A stretch of DNA of 5,619 nucleotides from CAZINM01 sp964540605 (GTDB lineage Bacteria > Patescibacteriota > Dojkabacteria > SC72 > JAHDCA01). Of this stretch, positions 1-5,512 are shown in pieces. The translations under genes and the position numbers were made by a program. A model generated the notes under the pieces. It was not told the origin of the DNA, searched no databases, and worked only from the letters and a program-made list of their open reading frames with translations. Positions within the stretch are counted from its first letter, which is position 1; every line of letters begins with the position of its first letter. Where the stretch lies: contig CAZINM010000054.1 of NCBI GenBank assembly GCA_964540605.1, positions 1-5,619 on the forward strand. The letters are read 5' to 3'.

Positions 1-2
1 CG

Positions 3-377
3 ATTCCTAGAGATTGGTTTACAACCGTTGCAATTGGCACTCAAGAAGTTTCAGTTTTAGAGCCTGTTCCAAGCATTTTAATGAGATGTCTTCATCGAAA
101 CATAAGAGCGAAAGATACTAAAAGAATTATCGCAGAAATAAAAAATTTATCTAAGACTGAATTACATGATATAAGATTAAGTTATGGAATTTCACTTTTA
201 GTTAGTGAATATCGTAGACATCCTGGGAAACTCGCACAACAATTTATAAAATTTATTCTTGGTTTCCTTCCCAATGATGTACAACAACAGATATCACTAT
301 ACATAAGAGGATCAGGATATCAGGCGGGATTGCTTTTAGATAGTGAATATCCTAGACCTAGACCTGTATATTTGTAA
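3..377 (+). CDS. Partial hypothetical protein (C-terminal 124 residues); possible nucleotidyltransferase-fold tail
   Basis: The frame is open from the left edge of the window, so the gene begins upstream. The ATG at 81 is an internal methionine rather than a convincing start: the 26 codons before it are protein-like and no Shine-Dalgarno sequence precedes it. The visible part starts IPRDWFTTVAIGTQEVSVLE and ends in TAA. The pattern 'IP..W....V.IG..EV.VL.P...L..CL.R.IR.KD...I' resembles the C-terminal part of small nucleotidyltransferase-fold proteins, where a strand ending in a VL.P motif is followed by a helix carrying R.KD. The catalytic G-S/D-x-D region would lie upstream and cannot be seen, so this is a hint only. 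The tail is helical and ends in a proline/arginine-rich stretch (YPRPRPVYL). It converges on the broken gene on the other strand, with 60 nt between them. That the frame is coding is likely; the family is uncertain. Confidence 0.6.
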   Translation: MPRDWFTTVAIGTQEVSVLEPVPSILMRCLHRNIRAKDTKRIIAEIKNLSKTELHDIRLSYGISLLVSEYRRHPGKLAQQFIKFILGFLPNDVQQQISLYIRGSGYQAGLLLDSEYPRPRPVYL

Positions 378-437
378 ATACTTATCTATGATCCCTGCGT
401 TCTATGTTTTAGGAGTGAAGAAATAGCCTTGATGATA

Positions 438-1409
438 TTAACAATATTCGATTGGGAAAGTACCAATCTCTCCAATAGGGTATGTAGGAATATCTCCTTG
501 TAATACACATCCTTTAGGTTTGTAAAAAACAAGTCTAGGATTGACGATTTTACATGCTTCTTGAACAATATCAACCTTTGCATAATTGTAGCAGTAATAT
601 TTTGGTTCTTTGTGTACAAAAGGTCTTTCTGACATATATATTTCGAGTTCCAATCTATCTGCTTCGACATAGAAATGGAGATGTTCATCTCTACATTCTG
701 GTAAAAGTGTGGAAATTAGATCAAATGATCTATCTTCCCAGCCATCTGCCCCAGTCGTATCAAATAGTAAATCTTGAATATAAGTTGTATCTGCATCCTC
801 ACCATTTTTATTTATCGTAACTTTTCTACCCTCAATAGCTTGATCTAATGCATTTGATCTGTGTCCTATTGATATACAAGGTGGCCGTAGATGTGTCTAA
901 TGATCCCAAGACCAAAAACTCATTTTTTTTAAATATGGGTAGAAAGCTTGATTCATACAGTTATATCGCACTGAATAATCTGAAGATATAGGTGATCTAT
1001 AATATTTTAATCTCTCTAGAGAGTGAATATCTCAAGAATCTCTCGGCATATATGGTATTACAGCACAAGGCATTGCATGATTTCTTGCAAGATTTGGATT
1101 TAAGTCTATTCCGATAAATGGAAATTGAGTTGCTAGTATCAAAGGAACCCATTTATGACTTGGTTCGAAAGGGTAGTGAACTGTTAGATCAACTTTTTCA
1201 AAGGGACATAACGGTCCAGAGAAAGTATAAACAGCTCGATCTTCATGTACAATTTCAGTTTTAACATTGAAAAGTGATCTCCTTCTTATGGCTTCATCAA
1301 TATCTCTTCTAAAACCACGAAAGTGATAATCGAAAGGAAAAGTGAAAGGATCTTCTAATGTTGCAACATCAGTACAATAAAAGTTTTCTGTATGTTCGGT
1401 TGGTTCCAT
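438..1409 (-). pseudogene. Gene of unknown family interrupted by two in-frame nonsense codons
   Basis: Reading the minus strand from ATG at 1409-1407 gives one continuous frame to TAA at 440-438: 323 codons. It is broken only by TGA at 1034-1032 (codon 126) and TAG at 899-897 (codon 171). No frameshift is needed. The sequence stays protein-like after each stop (middle part DIHSLERLKYYRSPISSDYS...; last part THLRPPCISIGHRSNALDQA... to ...GEIGTFPIEYC). Each stop is one C-to-T change from a sense codon (CGA Arg, CAG Gln), so two point mutations would explain the loss. The first 125 codons alone could still be made as a truncated product. Residues about 60-120 show 'V.L.VHYPF.PS...VPLI' and then H111-x3-C115, faintly like an E2/UBC-type fold; this is speculation. 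The start has no Shine-Dalgarno sequence. A possible minus-strand TATTAT lies at 1448-1443, 34 nt before the ATG. Programmed readthrough is the alternative to decay. Confidence 0.72.
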
Positions 1410-1504
1410 TTACTTTAACTGTTATATTGAAATATAAAACCTATAATATTTTATTCTTTTCTAAATATTAATTCAACTTAGTTTTTAGTCTTACATTTCA
1501 ATTA

Positions 1505-1532
1505 TTTTAACTTTAGGAACTTATAGTATAAT
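1505..1532 (+). promoter_or_regulatory. Predicted sigma-70 promoter for the 431-aa gene
   Basis: A perfect -10 box TATAAT lies at 1527-1532. The -35 region is weak (TTTTAA at 1505-1510, 16 bp spacing). Transcription from about 1539 would give an A/T-rich leader of about 22 nt with no Shine-Dalgarno sequence before the ATG at 1562. The sequence TATAGTAT at 1522-1529 is repeated at the promoter of the paralogous gene downstream (3003-3010). The region 1410-1561 as a whole is the divergent spacer and holds nothing else I can support. Confidence 0.5.
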
Positions 1533-1561
1533 ATCCAGTTAATAAAATTATTAACGAAACA

Positions 1562-2857
1562 ATGTCTCCAAGAAACTTAACTGGTGCTCGTTCTCAGATA
1601 CCCATAATTCACGAAACTTCTCAAGTTACTGCGGAATTGTCTGAAACATCACAGACATTTGGTGAAGTTTTAGAAGCCTATCATCAAGATTTAGAACATC
1701 GTGAAGGACAAACAGCTAAGTTATCCGGTTTTGTAGAATGGTTTAAAATGAGTCTTAAAGCTGAGGATATTACGACTGAAAACCCTATTGATGGTAAAGT
1801 ATTAGATTCCTTTGATGACACTTTTTTACCAGTTAGATTAGGAAGAGCCTTAAGATCGCTAAATAGTCAACTCATATATAAAGCCTTAGACTTAAATCTT
1901 GATGAAGGATCCGTCTCATTAGATCTATTGCTTGAAACAAGGGGTGAAGGTTTAGGTAGAGTTCCTGTAGAGTGGTTAGGATATGATTGGGATATTTCGC
2001 CATTAAAATTATTCGCAAGTAATACAATTTTCGAGCTAGTAGCTAAAATGCTACATGATGATCAAAGATTTGAGCAACAAGATAGTGAACATCCTTTTTA
2101 TGAAGGAGCCACTTATTCTGAAGAAGCTGGTAGAGCTGCTGGAGAGATTTTGTGGACTTTATACACATCAATGCCTGTTTTGGGTGATGTAAACGAAGTC
2201 ACAGTAAGAGAATACTTATATTCAAGAATGAGAGAGTTAGATGCGTTTGAACAGAACGGCCATATACAAAGACTTTTAGTAGAGTTAGGAAAATTATGGG
2301 TACAGCATACTCTGGATTCTCAGTCTGAAATAGCTTATCGCAAATTATTAGCAAAGCATATTTCGGCAATGATTAAATATAGGTATGATCGTTTGAAAAA
2401 AAGTAAATGGAATCCGGTATTAGAACAGTTGCTTCAATATATTAATCTGCAAGATCCTACATTAGACGAATTAGCTTCTGTTTATTGTAATTTGGGGGAA
2501 GTCGCTTCGCCAATTGAGAATCCTACTGTAAGTTCTATCTCTTGGATGCACCAAGAAGTGTTGGATCAGAAAGCGCCCCAAATCCATTTAAAAATTTCAC
2601 AATATCTCCAAACTGTAGATGACGACATAGGTGACACAGCTGATGTACAAATTTTTCCAATAAGAACCATTACAAATGGTAATGTTTTAGGATTAACTCT
2701 TTATATTTTATATGCTTGTGATACTGGGAATAGAGCAGTTTTAGTGCCTATTGAGAGAGGATTGTTCGATGAACAAGAGCAAGCTCATATTAGGCAGGTT
2801 GTATCTTTAGATAGTCATTTTATGAGATTAAGAGAAGAAGATCTTCTAAATCTTTAA
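1562..2857 (+). CDS. Hypothetical 431-aa protein, upstream member of a tandem diverged paralog pair
   Basis: Unrecognised family. The ATG at 1562 is the first in frame and follows an A/T-rich leader (ATTAACGAAACA) without a Shine-Dalgarno sequence; TAA ends the gene. No signal peptide or membrane helix is visible, so the product is probably cytoplasmic. Residues 1-50 are polar and probably disordered. Residues about 50-350 look mostly helical and are rich in Leu, Glu and Trp. A C-terminal alpha/beta part (about 355-425) contains the strand QIFPIR (363-368), a hydrophobic strand near 376-385 and RAVLVPI (391-397). The 427-aa protein downstream matches it at corresponding places: RALR-x4-Q-x2-Y (95-106), MP (204-205), M-x2-LD-x2-E (223-230), E-[LM]-G (241-243), A-x-M-like helix (269-277) and the IFPIR strand. 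The two genes are therefore probably an old duplication. No catalytic motif is obvious. That it is a real gene is certain; its function is unknown. Confidence 0.93.
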   Translation: MSPRNLTGARSQIPIIHETSQVTAELSETSQTFGEVLEAYHQDLEHREGQTAKLSGFVEWFKMSLKAEDITTENPIDGKVLDSFDDTFLPVRLGRALRSLNSQLIYKALDLNLDEGSVSLDLLLETRGEGLGRVPVEWLGYDWDISPLKLFASNTIFELVAKMLHDDQRFEQQDSEHPFYEGATYSEEAGRAAGEILWTLYTSMPVLGDVNEVTVREYLYSRMRELDAFEQNGHIQRLLVELGKLWVQHTLDSQSEIAYRKLLAKHISAMIKYRYDRLKKSKWNPVLEQLLQYINLQDPTLDELASVYCNLGEVASPIENPTVSSISWMHQEVLDQKAPQIHLKISQYLQTVDDDIGDTADVQIFPIRTITNGNVLGLTLYILYACDTGNRAVLVPIERGLFDEQEQAHIRQVVSLDSHFMRLREEDLLNL

Positions 2858-2867
2858 CTTTGAACTC

Positions 2868-2931
2868 GATTAAAAAGGTCTTATAGGGTATCGTGAAGTG
2901 TAAATACTATGATGTAGTAGCATTTTTAATC
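2868..2931. repeat. Intergenic 9-bp inverted repeat, possible weak terminator or long hairpin
   Basis: GATTAAAAA at 2868-2876 is the exact reverse complement of TTTTTAATC at 2923-2931, with 46 nt between the arms. It begins 10 nt after the stop codon of the 431-aa gene. The T-rich right arm could serve as the tail of a weak factor-independent terminator, but the arms are A/T only and no clean U-run follows. It may equally be chance in an AT-rich spacer. Confidence 0.25.
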
Positions 2932-2989
2932 CTCTTTATTTGTTGTCCTTATAAAATTTAATAAGTATTACTAGTTAGTGAAAATTTTC

Positions 2990-3018
2990 TTACTTAAAGG
3001 CCTATAGTATGGTATAAT
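2990..3018 (+). promoter_or_regulatory. Predicted extended -10 promoter for the 427-aa gene
   Basis: TGGTATAAT at 3010-3018 is an extended -10 element (TG-N followed by a perfect TATAAT). The -35 region at 2990-2995 (TTACTT, 17 bp spacing) is a poor match, as is common with extended -10 promoters. Transcription from about 3025 gives a leader of about 27 nt with no Shine-Dalgarno sequence. A separate promoter here argues that the two paralogs can be transcribed independently. Confidence 0.6.
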
Positions 3019-3051
3019 CTCTAGCTTTTTAATATCTTAATTTTTCATAAA

Positions 3052-4335
3052 ATGTCGCCTGACCCAGCAGAAAGATTATATGCCGATACATCAGATCCAA
3101 TTTCTTTGGGCTTTGAAAACAGTGGTTTATTACATCACCCTGAGTTGCAAGATTTGCAAGATCCTTCGGTTCTCGAATTTACTAAAGATTCATTTTTAGA
3201 GATAGTCAGATTGATTGAAAGAGATTATCCAATAGTTAACCCAAACGATATTTCGATCTGGTTTGAAGATAATATTCCAATTTTTGATACAGAAAGATAT
3301 TTTGATTTCTTTACAATTCCTCTAACTCAAGATCCATTAATATGTTTTGCAAGGGCGTTAAGAATGTTTTACATTCAACATCTATACGGAGTGACAAACA
3401 ACCCAGACTCTCAGGATCTGGTAGTTGAAGGTGATACAAATGATAGAAGATCGATAATAAATTCAATACAAGGCTTAATTACTCATGTTATTTCAAATTT
3501 TTTCATGTTAAGAGGTGTTAAATTTGATGCCTCAACAGTAGATCAGGCTTCAGAGAGAATTTTAAGATCTGTTTTTGAGAGGATGCCAACAGATATTTTT
3601 TCACGATCATCCGTAGATATCTGCTTAATGAATGTTATGGAATCTTTAGATTTTCTTGAATTAACAAAGGGAGAAAAAGCAGTATGTAGGGAGATGGGTA
3701 GAATTGTTGGAAGTTGGGGAATAATAGTATTATCCGAACCTTATGGGGATTCTTCTGTTGCCGATATAGTAGCTAAGATGGTCTGTAGGAGATTTGATAA
3801 TTATGGAAGTTATGATGAAGTTTTTGCTTTCCGAGAAGGTTTATACAATTCTTGGAGTGTAGATTATAACTCCTTAGATTTATCTGGTACTGGTGATAAG
3901 ACAAAGTTAGCAAGATTCTTAGATGAGATATCTAGGTCAGCTGCAAGTCATAGATTCGGTAACCTCGGAATACCAAGTGTTTGTTATGATGGCTTAACAC
4001 CTACTCAAAAGATATTATTAGATCACCGAAGAAAATTAATAACGCTTGTACCTAGTATTGTTGAATTTGTACAAGATTATGCCAGGTTGAATCTTTTTGG
4101 TGTAATAGAAGAAGGTTCTATCGAAATATATCCAGTAAGAGCTGTTGATCGGCTTCAAGAACAAGTTCCTGTATTGGTTGTAAAATTTAATACTCCAGAC
4201 GGACCCAAAGCTGAAATTATCGCAATAGGATGTTTTGACAAAAAGTTGCTTCCAGAAAGCCAGTTACAAATGATTAAATCAATAGTTTTCGCTGATGATT
4301 TTTGCATCTCATATGATTTCTGTAACTCGGAATAA
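3052..4335 (+). CDS. Hypothetical 427-aa protein, downstream member of the tandem paralog pair
   Basis: Unrecognised family. It starts MSPDPAERL (the neighbour starts MSPRNL) behind an A/T-rich leader without a Shine-Dalgarno sequence, and ends in TAA followed at once by an in-frame TGA. There is no signal peptide or convincing membrane helix. Residues 1-50 are acidic and polar, about 50-350 are probably helical, and 356-420 form an alpha/beta tail with IEIYPVR (357-363), VPVLVVKF (372-379) and AEIIAIG (387-393). Features shared with the 431-aa protein in the same order and spacing are RALR-x4-Q-x2-Y (101-112), MP (178-179), M-x2-LD-x2-E (196-203), E-M-G (214-216) and the AKMVCRRFDN helix (241-250). 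From the MP to the last of these is 65-66 residues in both. Overall identity is low, so the duplication is old. The function cannot be told from sequence; a C-terminal domain shared by both suggests a common binding or regulatory role (inference). Confidence 0.93.
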   Translation: MSPDPAERLYADTSDPISLGFENSGLLHHPELQDLQDPSVLEFTKDSFLEIVRLIERDYPIVNPNDISIWFEDNIPIFDTERYFDFFTIPLTQDPLICFARALRMFYIQHLYGVTNNPDSQDLVVEGDTNDRRSIINSIQGLITHVISNFFMLRGVKFDASTVDQASERILRSVFERMPTDIFSRSSVDICLMNVMESLDFLELTKGEKAVCREMGRIVGSWGIIVLSEPYGDSSVADIVAKMVCRRFDNYGSYDEVFAFREGLYNSWSVDYNSLDLSGTGDKTKLARFLDEISRSAASHRFGNLGIPSVCYDGLTPTQKILLDHRRKLITLVPSIVEFVQDYARLNLFGVIEEGSIEIYPVRAVDRLQEQVPVLVVKFNTPDGPKAEIIAIGCFDKKLLPESQLQMIKSIVFADDFCISYDFCNSE

Positions 4336-4359
4336 TGAATATTCTATATTTATTAAGGA

Positions 4360-4386
4360 GAATAAGTTTTTTGTTTAAACTTATTC
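4360..4386. repeat. Perfect 10-bp inverted repeat (hairpin or operator) after the 427-aa gene
   Basis: GAATAAGTTT at 4360-4369 and AAACTTATTC at 4377-4386 are exact reverse complements around the 7-nt loop TTTGTTT. It begins 25 nt after the stop codon. No U-run follows in either direction, so it is not a typical factor-independent terminator. It could stabilise the 3' end of the upstream mRNA or be a protein-binding site upstream of the membrane-protein gene. AAGGAG at 4355-4360 lies just before it but has no usable start codon at the right distance. Confidence 0.5.
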
Positions 4387-4418
4387 GCAATGTCTGATCC
4401 TGTTATTTATTCTCTGTG

Positions 4419-4427
4419 TGATATATT
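4419..4427 (+). promoter_or_regulatory. Possible extended -10 element for the membrane-protein gene
   Basis: TGATATATT at 4419-4427 fits TG-N followed by a -10 box with five of six consensus bases. No good -35 is seen. The box ends 15 nt before the ATG at 4442 and 33 nt before the in-frame ATG at 4460. The second distance is the one seen at the two upstream genes (30 and 34 nt), which bears on the choice of start. Confidence 0.35.
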
Positions 4428-4441
4428 ATAAATAGTATCTA

Positions 4442-5026
4442 ATGTTAGGTTCGACATTAATGGCTCTACCACTATCCAATTCAACAGAATCAATTTCGAG
4501 AATGTCAGTTGCGGCAAATCTTTCTGAAGATGAGCTTGGAGTGGGTGCTGGAGGAATTGAGAGTAAGAAGAGTCCGGTAGTAGTTATAGTCGTTATCATT
4601 GTATTTATTCTTTTACTTTGTTCTGGTTCTGTAGCATTCGGTTTTATCAAAGCTAGTGGTGCATTAATGGCTGATTTACAAGAATTTCAACTAAATAGTG
4701 TGATCCCTCTATGTCAAAGTGCTCAAACTATCTCAGAACAGCAATATGAAAATATGTTCACTGATTCGTATCGATCAATATATACCTATGATATGGCTCT
4801 TGGTGAGTTAAGTGAAGCTTTCCCTAAAGGTTTTAATTGCGATTCAGTTAAGACGACAAACTTGCTAGATATGTTGAAAAGTGGTCAGTCATTTAGTAAA
4901 TCAATAGTTAATGGCGTAAGTACTGTGGAATTTACATATTCATTGTCAGATAGGACAGTGACATTGTCATATCTTGAAGTTAATGGTGAATGGAAAGTTG
5001 AAAATATTTCCTTTATTCTTAACTAG
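4442..5026 (+). CDS. Single-pass membrane protein with external NTF2/DUF4878-like domain (194 aa)
   Basis: Residues 1-40 are polar, Ser/Glu/Gly-rich and probably disordered. Lys42-Lys43 precede one strong membrane helix (about 45-67, PVVVIVVIIVFILLLC...), which predicts N-in/C-out topology by the positive-inside rule. Residues about 70-194 would be outside: a helix with Q-x-Y-x-x-M-F-x-D-S-Y-R (101-111), a second helix, then three strands ending in the 'NGEWKVENISFIL' hairpin. A helical part followed by a curved sheet with a 'G.W.V..' strand is typical of small NTF2-like domains (DUF4878 type), usually extracytoplasmic binding modules; this is a fold guess, not an identification. Cys91 and Cys133 could form a disulfide. 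The gene ends in TAG. ATG 4442 is the first start after an in-frame stop at 4433. ATG 4460 (Met7) is a serious alternative because of its spacing from the putative -10. No Shine-Dalgarno sequence fits either start. Confidence 0.85.
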   Translation: MLGSTLMALPLSNSTESISRMSVAANLSEDELGVGAGGIESKKSPVVVIVVIIVFILLLCSGSVAFGFIKASGALMADLQEFQLNSVIPLCQSAQTISEQQYENMFTDSYRSIYTYDMALGELSEAFPKGFNCDSVKTTNLLDMLKSGQSFSKSIVNGVSTVEFTYSLSDRTVTLSYLEVNGEWKVENISFILN

Positions 5027-5156
5027 GGGTGAGCTTTTATGTAAGTACAGAGAGTCTGAATAATTCAAACCATCAATTATCTTGCAATTGTTTTTGTCTT
5101 CTGCGAAACTGTATATGTAGAAATTAATCTACTGAATCATTTTATTGGGAATACCA

Positions 5157-5294
5157 ATGGCTAAAAACAAAGGTGGTAACTCAAAGGTCTTTTCAGGGAG
5201 TGAAAGCTTCGTTAAGATCGTTTCCGTTTTACTGTTCCTAAATATGATCGCTGCATCATATATGGTATTGAATTCATTTGGATTCGTTCTCTGA
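5157..5294 (+). CDS. Small one-helix membrane protein (45 aa)
   Basis: The frame reads MAKNKGGNSKVFSGSESF and then a hydrophobic stretch from about residue 18 to the C-terminus (VSVLLFLNMIAASYMVL, then NSFGFVL), ending TGA with an in-frame TAG directly after. The basic N-terminus (three Lys in ten residues, one more at position 20) before a single helix predicts N-in topology, with almost no sequence outside. GGGA at 5147-5150, seven bases before the ATG, is a weak Shine-Dalgarno candidate and the only one in the window at plausible spacing. A terminator follows about 30 nt downstream, consistent with the end of a transcription unit. It lies 130 nt after the other membrane-protein gene, so the two may share a message. 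No family is recognised. The ordered N-basic/hydrophobic composition, doubled stop and terminator support a real gene. Confidence 0.65.
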   Translation: MAKNKGGNSKVFSGSESFVKIVSVLLFLNMIAASYMVLNSFGFVL

Positions 5295-5322
5295 TAGCGG
5301 ATCTTTTTTAAGCGTATTCTGC

Positions 5323-5357
5323 AAAGCATAACCTTTTATATGTTGGTTATGTTTTTT
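5323..5357 (+). terminator. Rho-independent terminator
   Basis: CATAACC (5327-5333) pairs with GGTTATG (5345-5351) around an 11-nt loop, and six T residues follow at 5352-5357. The A/G run before the stem (5323-5326) can pair with the T-run, extending the stem. It ends the co-directional block of the 45-aa gene. The stem is A/T-rich but well formed. Confidence 0.7.
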
Positions 5358-5477
5358 CATATTGATATACTGAAAAAATATTGTTGTATCATTAATTGTT
5401 TTTAAGCAGTCAAAGCTGTTATAAAAGCGTTTTATTGATGGTTAGAGAAAAACAATGAGATATTTTAATAAAAAGTG

Positions 5478-5506
5478 TTGACAGATATTGAAAGCACATG
5501 TATATT
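5478..5506 (+). promoter_or_regulatory. Strong near-consensus sigma-70 promoter
   Basis: TTGACA at 5478-5483 is a perfect -35 box. It is separated by exactly 17 bp from TATATT (5501-5506; five of six bases match TATAAT). The 40 bases upstream are A/T-rich with A-tracts, like an UP element. This is the best promoter in the window and, with the GC-rich structured sequence after it, looks like the promoter of a stable RNA gene. A 6-bp inverted repeat around GCG lies upstream (5421-5435) and may be chance. Nothing else is seen between 5358 and 5477. Confidence 0.8.
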
Positions 5507-5512
5507 CATATC

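Noticed and set aside
386..820. Open frames of 88-100 codons on both strands (386-688 minus, 554-820 plus)
   Set aside because: They overlap the well-supported minus-strand frame of the broken gene, have unnatural composition (runs of Tyr, Leu, His, Ile) and no start context.
1032..1034. TGA as a sense codon (code 25 glycine or code 4 tryptophan)
   Set aside because: The three long intact proteins use GGN for all their many glycines and TGG for all tryptophans, with no in-frame TGA, and the broken gene still has a TAG. Standard stops explain everything else.
2836..2847. 12-bp palindrome AGAAGATCTTCT at the end of the 431-aa gene
   Set aside because: It lies within codons and has no loop or U-run; it is expected by chance in Glu/Asp/Leu-rich coding sequence.
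4390..4431. Short frame MSDPVIYSLCDIL
   Set aside because: Only 13 codons, no ribosome binding site at proper spacing, and out of frame with the following gene. Its MS-D-P start resembles the paralogs, but nothing after it does.
4608..4628. Lipobox-like LLLC at Cys60 of the membrane protein
   Set aside because: The position before Cys is Leu rather than Gly/Ala/Ser, and the Cys is too far from the N-terminus for a lipoprotein signal.
4426..4650. Minus-strand open frame opposite the membrane-protein gene
   Set aside because: Ser/Thr/Ile-rich shadow of the plus-strand gene; the plus-strand product has a coherent topology.
5129..5329. Minus-strand open frame of 66 codons
   Set aside because: It overlaps the 45-aa gene and runs into the terminator; its composition is that of an antisense shadow.
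5339..5404. 21-codon frame starting at the terminator loop
   Set aside because: It overlaps the terminator, has no ribosome binding site, and is rich in Phe/Ile/Cys as AT-rich noncoding sequence would be.
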